A stretch of DNA of 32,341 bases from an uncultured Veillonellaceae bacterium (lineage in GTDB: Bacteria > Bacillota > Negativicutes > Veillonellales > Negativicoccaceae), in NCBI GenBank assembly GCA_900556745.1, contig USPU01000005.1:1-32341 (forward strand), read 5' to 3'. Under the pieces are notes generated by a model, which saw only the letters and a list, made by a program, of their open reading frames with translations, made no database searches and was not told the origin of the DNA. A program made the position numbers and the translations under genes. Below, piece by piece: positions 7,591 to 13,988 of the stretch. How positions within the stretch are numbered: position 1 is the stretch's first letter; every line of letters begins with the position of its first letter.

Positions 7591-8281
7591 TGTAATCGCT
7601 CCTTTGCCGCCGTGACCAATGCGACCGCGCTGACTGTCGCGATGAAAATCGTCAAACCGTGGCCGATGCCGAGCAAACTCGCCAACGCGTACAACAGCAA
7701 ATTCATCGTGACCGCGATCAGCGTCACCAAACGCGCCTGCAGCTGTTCGCGCAGCGCCGGCACCAGCAGGCCGAGAAACATCGCGTATAAACCGATGCCC
7801 ATGGAGCTTGCGAGTGCGGGCGGCAATAAATCGGTCAGTCCGATGCCGAACGCCGTACCGACTACCCAAGAGAGATATCCCGACAGACCGATCCCGATGA
7901 CATACTCCGGAGGCAACACCTGATATTTTCCAGTAGCGCGACGGAAAATAATTCATCGGTCGTCAACGAACCGACCGCCAAACGCTCTGACTTCGTCGCC
8001 CCCGCTTCCAAATTATGCGCGAGCCCCGCCGCCAAAAGCAGGTTGCGGGAATTCACTACCAGCGTGGTTAAAATAATTTCCCACACGCCCGTGCCGGTAA
8101 TCATCAAGTTCGCCGCCATAAACTGCGCGGAACCGGCGTAGACGATCGCGGATGACGCCAGTACGAACCACGCGGGCATGCCGTACACGGAGGATAAGAC
8201 ACCGTACGCGATCGCGATCGGCATATAGCCGATAGCAATCGGCACTCCTTTTGCCAAGCTGCGGCGAAAATGCTTATTCAT
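7584..8281 (-). pseudogene. azlC: AzlC, large subunit of branched-chain amino acid exporter, frameshifted
   Basis: Two reading frames together make one AzlC protein. The first (from ATG 8281, ribosome site GGAGG 8 bases before) gives MNKHFRRSLAKGVPIAIGYM through AVGSLTTDELFSVALLENI; the second carries LPPEYVIGIGLSGYLSWVVG to the end at 7584. The break lies at about 7921-7926, where the frame moves by one base (consistent with one base missing after GAAAATATCAG). Together the parts give about 232 residues, the family length, with all expected membrane segments. No standard slippery heptamer is seen. It may be a real inactivating mutation or a sequencing error; the second half could only be made if a TTG at 7919 acted as a start. 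Confidence 0.85.
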
Positions 8282-8314
8282 TGGCGTTTCCTCCTTTTCG
8301 TAATCAGTTAGCTA

Positions 8315-8343
8315 ATGGTAACAGAAAGCGTCTCATGACGCAA
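8315..8343 (-). promoter_or_regulatory. Possible promoter and operator of azlCD
   Basis: Minus-strand TTGCGT (8338-8343) and TACCAT (8315-8320) are 17 bases apart, with an upstream TGT. The inverted repeat GCGTC-TCAT-GACGC (8328-8341) overlaps the -35 region and could be an operator, for example for an AzlB/Lrp-like regulator, which is not in the window. Confidence 0.35.
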
Positions 8344-8411
8344 GATTTACCGCTCTCATGCCGATTTTGCATCCACGCGCAACGGAAACGAAAATAAACC
8401 GCATTAAAATA

Positions 8412-8455
8412 AAATGTACGTTGTTCTTTCATGTTCTCCGTAAGGATGTACATTT
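8412..8455. repeat. Inverted repeat AAATGTAC/GTACATTT
   Basis: Eight-base arms at 8412-8419 and 8448-8455, separated by 28 bases, in the gap left of the DnaA boxes. Confidence 0.6.
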
Positions 8456-8477
8456 CTCGCGGCCGGATATTTCCGAG

Positions 8478-8512
8478 CGCAACACGACGGAATCCGTTTC
8501 CATCGTGTTGCG
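8478..8512. repeat. Inverted repeat, 10-base arms
   Basis: CGCAACACGA (8478-8487) and TCGTGTTGCG (8503-8512) are exact complements with a 15-base centre; the centre itself contains CGGAATCCG, which can form a small inner hairpin. Confidence 0.7.
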
Positions 8513-8529
8513 GATCCGTCTAGCGTATT

Positions 8530-8547
8530 GGCGCATGATCATGCGCC
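8530..8547. repeat. Perfect 18-base palindrome
   Basis: GGCGCATGATCATGCGCC is its own reverse complement with no central spacer, the form expected for a dimeric DNA-binding protein site. It does not match the parS consensus TGTTTCACGTGAAACA. Confidence 0.8.
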
Positions 8548-8632
8548 GACTTGGCAACTTGTCCACGACATCGCCGCGAAACGCAATAAACGGTGGAGAA
8601 CCTTCTCGAAAAATACATTTTTACCTAAGCCG

Positions 8633-8661
8633 AACATGTGAAAGCACCTATTTTACATGTT
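8633..8661. repeat. Inverted repeat AACATGT/ACATGTT
   Basis: Seven-base arms at 8633-8639 and 8655-8661 with 15 bases between them, about 40 bases before the first perfect DnaA box. Confidence 0.55.
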
Positions 8662-9057
8662 TTTCTCATTTTCATGGATTTTCGCTGGGCATGAAAATCA
8701 GTTATCCACATAACTATCCAAGTTGTCCACTCTATTTTTTTACTGTATTTTATTTTCCAATGATCGTCTTAACCATTGTATTGCAGTCGTTTTTATTTTT
8801 ATCTCGACAGTTATTATGATGAGCGCACAAAAGTTTTCCACAGATACCTCTGTCTACTGACAGTGTATTTTTTGCAGAATCCGCCTGTTTACGGAATTCT
8901 CATTAAATTTATTGTGCTTTTGACACGGACAAGTGGATAAACGTGGACAAGTATGTGGATAAACCTTAATCTTTTTCACTTATCCACATGGTTTCCACAA
9001 ATTTTATTTTGACGACGAAAATACATTGATTTCTTTTTATTCCGCAGTATTCCACAA

Positions 9058-9082
9058 AAAAAGAGCCGCGAGGGCTCTTTTT
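9058..9082 (-). terminator. Terminator of the dinB-peptidase transcript
   Basis: AAAAAGAGCC (9058-9067) pairs with GGCTCTTTTT (9073-9082) around a 5-base loop, 30 bases after the peptidase stop; A/T flanks allow it to work both ways. Confidence 0.88.
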
Positions 9083-9111
9083 CAATGCTTAAACGGATAA
9101 TTATCGGCGTC

Positions 9112-10251
9112 TCAGTGATGCGCGTGCGGCAACTGTTCAATAATGCGATATACCCATTCACCGGTTTGGTAGAGGTGTTCTTCCAATAGGCATTCTTCCG
9201 GCGTGTGAACTTTGGTCATGCCGGTCGCAAGTACGACTGCCGGGAAGCTGTGTTTATTGAAGTTGTTGGCGTCACTGCCGCCGCCGGTCGCGCCGACATT
9301 CGGTTCTAAGCCCGCTTCTTTCGCCGCGCGTTTGGCGACTTCGATGCAGAGGCTGTTTTCATCCACCAGGTACGGCTGATAAATTTCTTCCACTTCAACT
9401 TCCGCTTTGCCGCCCGAAAAATCTTTTTCCACAGACATGAACGCTTCCTTCATTGCGTCCGTCTGCTGTTTCAATTTAGCCAAATCACGGCTGCGCGCTT
9501 CGGCTTTGACGCTGCATTTATCCGCCACGATATTCGTCGCGATGCCGCCGTCGATGAAACCGACGTTCGCGGTGGTTTCTTCATCAATGCGACCGTACGG
9601 CAGACGCGCCAGCGCCGTGCCCATCATAACGATGGCGTTCACGCCGTCTTCCGGCGCCAGGCCCGCGTGTGAGCGTTTGCCGTGCATGGTGACGCGAATC
9701 GCGTTTTGTCCCGGTGCCTGGTTAATGATTTTACCCGGCGCGCCGGACGAATCCATAACGTAACCGAAGTCGATGCCTTGGGTAAGTTTCGTGTCGATAT
9801 TGCGCGAGCCGCGCAAGCCGCCTTCTTCCGCCACGCAGAAGATGACAACGATCTTGCCGTGCGGCAGAGAGTGTTCTTTCATCAGGCGCAAGCCTTCCAA
9901 AATCGCGGCCACGCCAGATTTGTCATCGCCGCCCAAAATCGTATCGCCTTTCGATGTAATCACGCCGTCTTTCAAGACCGGTTCGATCCCCGCGCAGGGT
10001 TCGACGCAGTCCATATGCGCCGTGAAAGCGACCGTCGGCAAACCTTCCATCGTCGCGCCGAAAGTGGCGATAATATTGCCGGCATTGCCGTTAATTTTGC
10101 TGCCCGCATCATCTTCTTTAACATCTTGCGCGCCCAGTTTTTTCAGGCGTTTTTTTAATACATCGGCGACTTCGCGTTCGTCACCTGTCGAGCAAGGGAT
10201 GCGAATCAATTCGTAAAATTCGTTCAACATGCGTTCTTTATTAACGTTCAT
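9112..10251 (-). CDS. M20 family metallopeptidase, peptidase T-like
   Basis: A 379-residue zinc-dependent exopeptidase of the M20 family, closest by pattern to the peptidase T-like (PepT2) group that trims small peptides in the cytoplasm. Metal and catalytic residues are visible: HMD (H79, D81), GGDDKSG (D109/D110), EEGG (catalytic Glu about 142 and metal Glu 143), D167, SHAG (H195 in the dimerisation lid domain) and the last metal histidine in KVHTPEE (H349). The ATG at 10251 overlaps the dinB stop as ATGA, so the two are translationally coupled, and AGGGGAAAG precedes it. The true substrate (tripeptides or other N-acyl compounds) cannot be told from sequence. Confidence 0.9.
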   Translation of the reverse strand: MNVNKERMLNEFYELIRIPCSTGDEREVADVLKKRLKKLGAQDVKEDDAGSKINGNAGNIIATFGATMEGLPTVAFTAHMDCVEPCAGIEPVLKDGVITSKGDTILGGDDKSGVAAILEGLRLMKEHSLPHGKIVVIFCVAEEGGLRGSRNIDTKLTQGIDFGYVMDSSGAPGKIINQAPGQNAIRVTMHGKRSHAGLAPEDGVNAIVMMGTALARLPYGRIDEETTANVGFIDGGIATNIVADKCSVKAEARSRDLAKLKQQTDAMKEAFMSVEKDFSGGKAEVEVEEIYQPYLVDENSLCIEVAKRAAKEAGLEPNVGATGGGSDANNFNKHSFPAVVLATGMTKVHTPEECLLEEHLYQTGEWVYRIIEQLPHAHH

Positions 10252-11441
10252 CGTTTCTTTCCCCTTTCATCACCGGTGGTTGTCTCACTGTCCCACCAAA
10301 ATCCTCTGCGAATGGCCGTCGGGCCATATTTGTCCTGGAGCTTGTCGATCGTTTCCTGCGCTTTGCGCTCGCGCGCCGTGCCGTCCGCGAAAAGCGACAT
10401 CGGCTCCGTTCCCGCCGGCAACAGCCCCGATACGGTCACGCCCAGGAGTCGTATACCTTCTGTGAGTTTAAGTTTATTATACAACGAGAAAACCGCCGCC
10501 GACAACGCCTGCGGTAAATCAATCGGATCGGCGAGCGTCACGGAGCGCGTGATCGTCTTGTACGAACCGTAACGCAATTTCAGCGTGACCGTGCGGGCGA
10601 CCAGTCCTTTTTGGCGTAAACGGCGCGCGACGGTATCACTCGCCTGCAAAAGGTAACGGCGAATATCCGCATCCGCATGGAGATCCCCCGCGAACGTTTC
10701 CTCTTCCCCGATCGATTTGCGCGGCGCGTGCGCGACAATCGGACGATCGTCGCGAGCATGCGCCAATTCCCAGAGCGTTTTCCCCTGCTGACCGATTTGC
10801 CGCGCCAATTGATCCGGATCGGCCGCCGCCACATCGGCGATCGTGACATAGCCGAGCGTTTCCAGCTCCGCTTCCAGCTTCGGACCCACGCCCCAAAGAC
10901 GACGCACCGGCAACGGCGCGATCATTTCCTGCGCCTGTTCGTAAGGAATAATGACCAAACCGTGCGGTTTTTCCAAATCGCTCGCAAGCTTCGCTAAAAA
11001 TTTATTGCCGCCGATGCCGACCGACGCCGACAAACCGACCGCATCGTAAATATCACGTTGCACGCTGCGGCCGAGCGCTTTGAGCGTCGGAAACTGCGTC
11101 CCCATGCCGGAGATATCCAAAAACGCTTCATCGAGCGACAGCGGCTCGATTTCGGGCGCGTATCGATATAACACTTCATGAATCAACGCGGATACTTCAC
11201 GATACACATGCATGCGCGGACGCACAAAAATCCCCTGCGGACAACGTTGGCGCGCAATGCTCCCCGCCATTGCGGAGTGCACGCCGTACGCGCGCGCTTC
11301 GTAGGAGGCGGTCGCCACCACGCCGCGCCGTTCCGAGGCGCCGACAATTACGGGCAGTCCTCGCCATTGCGGGTGGTCGCGTTGCTCGACGGAAGCGTAA
11401 AACGCGTCCATATCCACATGCATAATCCAGCGTCTGCGCAT
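10248..11441 (-). CDS. dinB: DNA polymerase IV (Y-family translesion polymerase)
   Basis: A 397-residue error-prone polymerase that copies past damaged bases. Catalytic carboxylates are seen in HVDMDAFYASVEQ (D10) and SLDEAFLDI (D104, E105), and the finger-palm motif SYEARAYGV is present. The helix-hairpin-helix part (GVGPKLEAELETLGYVTIADVA) and little-finger domain follow in normal order. The ATG at 11441 has AAAGGAG upstream and is used, although homologues often begin at the internal MHVDMDAF. It is the first gene of a two-gene unit with the M20 peptidase (4-base overlap). No LexA site was recognised. Confidence 0.95.
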   Translation of the reverse strand: MRRRWIMHVDMDAFYASVEQRDHPQWRGLPVIVGASERRGVVATASYEARAYGVHSAMAGSIARQRCPQGIFVRPRMHVYREVSALIHEVLYRYAPEIEPLSLDEAFLDISGMGTQFPTLKALGRSVQRDIYDAVGLSASVGIGGNKFLAKLASDLEKPHGLVIIPYEQAQEMIAPLPVRRLWGVGPKLEAELETLGYVTIADVAAADPDQLARQIGQQGKTLWELAHARDDRPIVAHAPRKSIGEEETFAGDLHADADIRRYLLQASDTVARRLRQKGLVARTVTLKLRYGSYKTITRSVTLADPIDLPQALSAAVFSLYNKLKLTEGIRLLGVTVSGLLPAGTEPMSLFADGTARERKAQETIDKLQDKYGPTAIRRGFWWDSETTTGDERGKKR

Positions 11442-11455
11442 CGTATCTCCTTTCT

Positions 11456-11492
11456 AAAAAGATTCACCCGCCGCTCGACGGGTGAATCTTTT
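11456..11492 (-). terminator. Terminator after the acidic/lysine-rich protein gene
   Basis: GATTCACCCG (11461-11470) pairs with CGGGTGAATC (11479-11488), extended by A/T flanks, with an 8-base loop. It separates this gene from dinB, so a dinB promoter must lie close to or within it. Confidence 0.88.
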
Positions 11493-11498
11493 ACTTGC

Positions 11499-12281
11499 TC
11501 ATTTTTTCGACGCGACCTTCGGTTTCGCCGCGGGTTTTACCGCGGTTTTTCTTTTTGCTTTTGTCGTCGCGGCAGAACGTTTCGCTGCCGCTTTTCTCGT
11601 CGGCTTTTTCTTCGCGGCTCGGCTTTCCACGACCGTCGTGACCGTCGCTTGCGAGCCTTCCTCTGCTTTTTTCAGTTGTTTCGCGTCGACTTCACTTTTA
11701 TTTTTAGACTCTTTTTCTTTGTGCTTTTTTTCCTTTTTGTCTTTCTTTTTATCTTTCTTTTTGTCTTTCTTTTTGTCTTTTTTCTTTTTCTTCAGCGACC
11801 ATTCCTGCACGCGATCGCTTTCTTCATCGGGATCATCGTCCCTTTCGTAATTGTTGTCGTCATCATCGTCGTCATCATCGTCTTCTTCATATTTATCATC
11901 GTCATCTTCCGATTTACGCTTGATTTCCTGCCATTCCAACCAATCCGCGTCCCCCGTATAGGAAAACGTCTCACCGATTTCGTCATCATCATCTTCCGCG
12001 AGCGCTTCATCCGCCAATTCATTATACAGAGTAATAATCTCATCAATCCGATCGCCGAGCTCCCGATAGCGTTTCAGACGCAAGCGAATCTGCTCTTCGG
12101 CAAATTCATACACCGCCGGTGCATTGGGGCCGTCCGCCGCCTGATCCATTTCCTGATGCTCACGACGTTGGGCGGAAAGATCTTCGAGCATATCCTGCCC
12201 GTCCAAAAGTTCGACACACACTTCGTGCAATAATTCACTTAATGTCAAACGGTATGTGTCTACATCTCTGCGCTGTGTCAT
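11499..12281 (-). CDS. Hypothetical polyampholyte protein with histone H1-like tail
   Basis: A 260-residue protein of unrecognised family. Residues 1-95 are a normal-looking, mostly helical domain (LTLSELLHEVCVELLDGQ, then EFAEEQIRLRLKRYRELGDR). Residues 97-155 are extremely acidic with a run of nine Asp. Residues 164-194 are mostly Lys with KKKD repeats, encoded by four 12-base tandem repeats. The last 40 residues (AAKKKPTRKAAAKRS and AVKPAAKPKVASKK) resemble the tail of histone H1 and bacterial H1-like proteins, so DNA or RNA binding is plausible for the tail. The ATG at 12281 follows AAAGGAGG. It forms its own transcription unit with a terminator. A nucleoid-associated role is inference only. 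Confidence 0.75.
   Translation of the reverse strand: MTQRRDVDTYRLTLSELLHEVCVELLDGQDMLEDLSAQRREHQEMDQAADGPNAPAVYEFAEEQIRLRLKRYRELGDRIDEIITLYNELADEALAEDDDDEIGETFSYTGDADWLEWQEIKRKSEDDDDKYEEDDDDDDDDDNNYERDDDPDEESDRVQEWSLKKKKKDKKKDKKKDKKKDKKEKKHKEKESKNKSEVDAKQLKKAEEGSQATVTTVVESRAAKKKPTRKAAAKRSAATTKAKRKTAVKPAAKPKVASKK
11733..11780 (-). repeat. Four tandem 12-base repeats coding for the Lys-Asp tract
   Basis: On the plus strand the unit CTTTTTGTCTTT occurs four times in a row (the second with A for G), encoding KDKK steps on the minus strand. Such in-frame units can expand or contract by slippage, so length may vary between strains. Confidence 0.85.
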
Positions 12282-12341
12282 AGCTTCCTCCTTTGGCCAT
12301 TGCCTTACTAACGTATTCGTCGCGCGACGGCGGATTCCTTT

Positions 12342-12404
12342 TTGCACTTCCCGTTTTTCTCTGTGTTATACTTCTACTATACTATAAATATGTAAATATA
12401 GTAT
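12342..12404 (+). promoter_or_regulatory. AT-rich divergent promoter region of the CorC-like gene
   Basis: TTGCAC (12342-12347) is followed 19 bases later by TATACT (12367-12372), and further TATACT/TATAAA boxes start at 12378 and 12383. An inverted repeat ATACTATA (12379-12386)/TATAGTAT (12397-12404) overlaps them and could be an operator. The exact start site cannot be chosen by eye; the oppositely transcribed gene at 12281 probably also uses this gap. Confidence 0.4.
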
Positions 12405-12426
12405 TTTTTCGACAAGGAGAATGAAT

Positions 12427-13779
12427 ATGGACAGCGACCATCCCGGATGGCAAATCGCATTACTGTTAATTTTAATCATTGCAAACGGCGTTTTTTCCGC
12501 CACGGAACTCGCCATCGTCAGCGCGAAAAAGCCGCGTCTCGCCCAGCGCGCGAGCCAAGGTGACAGCGGCGCGAAAGCGGCTCTTAAAATCGCGCAGGAC
12601 CCGAACCAATTATTTTCGACCATTCAAATCGGCATCACCGCGATCGGTATCATCACCGGTATGGTCGGTGCGTCCACCTTATCGGATCCCTTGGCCGCCG
12701 CGCTCACGCCGGCTCTGGGACACTACGCGCAAGCCGTCAGCCTCTTTTTGATCATGGCCGTCGTCACGTTCTTGACGCTGTTGATCGGCGAGCTCGTACC
12801 CAAACGCATCGCGATCAACTCGCCGGAAAGCGTGGCCAGCTGGGTCGCGCGTCCGATGAATCTTTTCGCGCGCATCAACCTTCCTTTAGTCTGGTTTCTG
12901 ACGTTTTCCACCACGGCCACGTTGAAACTTCTCGGGATTAAAATCAAAGCGGAGCAACCGGTCACGGAAGAAGAAATTCGTTTTCTGCTTCGGCAGGGCG
13001 CCCGTCTCGGCACCTTTGACGCCGACGAACCCGAGCTCATTGATCGTGTCTTTCGCTTAAACGATATCCCCGCCGAATACATCATGACGGCGCGACCGCA
13101 GCTGGAATGGCTCGATCTCGCCGAAAGTGAAGAAGCGCTCGGCGCGCAACTGTTGCGCTCCACGCACACGCGCCTGCCCGTCGGCTACGAATCGCTGGAC
13201 GATTTTCGCGGCATTGTTCAATTGCGCGATCTCTTGTTATTGCGTCTGCACCGCCCCGAAATGCGCTGGCACGCGCTCATCGCGCATTGCGTCACGACGC
13301 CTCTGTATATTCCCGAGACGCTTACCCTCAATAAAACGCTTGATCTCTTCCGCGCGAAAAACGCGCATGAGGCCATCATTTTGGACGAATACGGTTCGCC
13401 GGAAGGCATGATCACGCTGCACGATATTTTGGAAGAAATTTTGGGCGCGATGCCCGGCAGCGTCGCCGAACGTATCGAAGAACGCAACCGCATCGTCAAG
13501 CGCACACCGAATTCATGGCTCGTCGACGGACTGTTGCCGATCGAAGAATTTAAAGAGTATTTTCAAATCACCGACGCGCTTCCCAAAGAGGGCGAAGATT
13601 TTTACAAAACGCTCGGCGGTTTCGTTATCTATCTCTTCGGATATCTCCCAAAAGAAACCGAGATCATCTCGTATCGCAACATGCAGTTTGAGGTCATGGA
13701 TAACGACAACTACCGCGTCGATAAAATCCTCGTCACCAAAAAAGCGCAGGGCCCCGACGGAGAAATTAAAGAAGCCTAG
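12427..13779 (+). CDS. CNNM/CorC-HlyC family membrane protein
   Basis: A 450-residue membrane protein of the hemolysin C/CorC group, linked in known members to Mg2+ or Co2+ transport. The N-terminal CNNM (DUF21) domain has about four hydrophobic helices (residues 1-190, with FSATELAIVSAKKPRL and GELVPKRIAI). It is followed by a CBS-domain pair (about 200-330, including HTRLPVGYESLDDFRGIV and EAIILDEYGSPEGMITLHDILEEILG) and a C-terminal CorC/HlyC transporter-associated domain (about 350-435). The ATG at 12421 is only one base from AAGGAG; the ATG at 12427 has 7-base spacing and is chosen. It stands alone on the plus strand among minus-strand genes. Confidence 0.9.
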   Translation: MDSDHPGWQIALLLILIIANGVFSATELAIVSAKKPRLAQRASQGDSGAKAALKIAQDPNQLFSTIQIGITAIGIITGMVGASTLSDPLAAALTPALGHYAQAVSLFLIMAVVTFLTLLIGELVPKRIAINSPESVASWVARPMNLFARINLPLVWFLTFSTTATLKLLGIKIKAEQPVTEEEIRFLLRQGARLGTFDADEPELIDRVFRLNDIPAEYIMTARPQLEWLDLAESEEALGAQLLRSTHTRLPVGYESLDDFRGIVQLRDLLLLRLHRPEMRWHALIAHCVTTPLYIPETLTLNKTLDLFRAKNAHEAIILDEYGSPEGMITLHDILEEILGAMPGSVAERIEERNRIVKRTPNSWLVDGLLPIEEFKEYFQITDALPKEGEDFYKTLGGFVIYLFGYLPKETEIISYRNMQFEVMDNDNYRVDKILVTKKAQGPDGEIKEA

Positions 13780-13808
13780 TTGCATAATCCCCCCGCGCGT
13801 TTTATAAT
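13780..13808 (+). promoter_or_regulatory. Promoter of the orphan small RNA
   Basis: TTGCAT (13780-13785) and a perfect TATAAT (13803-13808) are 17 bases apart, beginning just after the CorC-like stop codon. Transcription would start near 13815. Confidence 0.8.
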
Positions 13809-13814
13809 GACGGT

Positions 13815-13940
13815 AGATAAAGGCAGTAACCGCCGCTCGTATCTATAGCAAGATTCTTTTCGGTACGGAACGTAATCGACTATCGGTCAGTGATTTCGAA
13901 TCGTAGGAAGACGCAGCCTTTTCCGAGCGGCGGTTTTTGA
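13815..13940 (+). ncRNA. Structured small RNA of unknown family
   Basis: Between the CorC-like gene and the convergent RND pump there is a stand-alone unit: strong promoter, about 125 bases with no reading frame, and a terminator. The ends pair with each other: AACCGCCGCTCG (13828-13839) matches CGAGCGGCGGTT (13924-13935) over 12 bases, followed by TTTTT (13934-13938). Inside, TACG-GAA-CGTA (13864-13874) is a clear hairpin, and GATTC (13852-13856) can pair with GAATC (13898-13902). The closed rod-like form recalls 6S RNA, and it also has GGTCAG...AGGAAG...CAGCC pieces reminiscent of signal recognition particle RNA, but neither family's core could be matched. It may regulate a target in trans. 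Confidence 0.7.
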
Positions 13941-13944
13941 TTGC

Positions 13945-13988
13945 AAAAAAAGATCCCACCCTCTGACGTCAGAGGATGGGATCTTTTT
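13945..13988 (-). terminator. Long terminator hairpin after the RND pump gene
   Basis: AAAAAGATCCCA pairs with TGGGATCTTTTT, enclosing the 16-base palindrome CCTCTGACGTCAGAGG; a stem of about 20 pairs with one mismatch. It overlaps the pump stop codon and would also stop read-through from the small RNA. Confidence 0.9.

Larger units (their letters stand above)
8345..9057 (+). other. Gene-free DnaA-box cluster with inverted repeats
   Basis: This AT-rich stretch holds no convincing gene. It has three perfect DnaA boxes TTATCCACA (8702-8710 +, 8954-8962 -, 8980-8988 +), two boxes with one mismatch (8834-8842 +, 8932-8940 -) and five looser ones (8559-8567, 8723-8731, 8942-8950, 8991-8999, 9048-9056). 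An AT-rich segment (about 8732-8820) lies between the boxes. Upstream are four inverted repeats, at 8412-8455, 8478-8512, 8530-8547 (a perfect 18-base palindrome) and 8633-8661. DnaA is the replication initiator, so this is a candidate DnaA titration or regulatory locus or a secondary origin. No DnaA-trio run was found, unlike the dnaA-dnaN gap. Confidence 0.7.

Noticed and set aside
7915..7935. Programmed -1 frameshift in azlC
   Set aside because: No X-XXY-YYZ slippery heptamer is present at the frame change and such control is not known to me for azlC.
8358..8819. Open frame of 153 codons on the plus strand inside the DnaA-box region
   Set aside because: No ribosome site, odd composition, no recognisable domain, and it runs through three inverted repeats and a perfect DnaA box.
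8345..9057. This region as the main chromosomal origin
   Set aside because: Good boxes, but no DnaA-trio run, and genes on both sides keep the same main direction; the dnaA-dnaN gap has the full unwinding layout. Kept as a finding rather than called oriC.
11733..11780. Short tandem repeat as a CRISPR or non-coding array
   Set aside because: Units are 12 bases with no spacers and lie in frame in a supported gene.
11178..12233. Open frame of 351 codons rich in Phe and Ile on the plus strand
   Set aside because: It is the shadow of dinB and of the Lys/Asp codon tracts in the opposite gene; the long Phe/Ile/Val runs are complements of Lys and Asp codons.
13815..13940. Signal recognition particle RNA
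   Set aside because: GGTCAG and AGGAAG...CAGCC pieces are present, but the conserved GGAA-type tetraloop with its symmetric internal loop cannot be formed from the bases between them.
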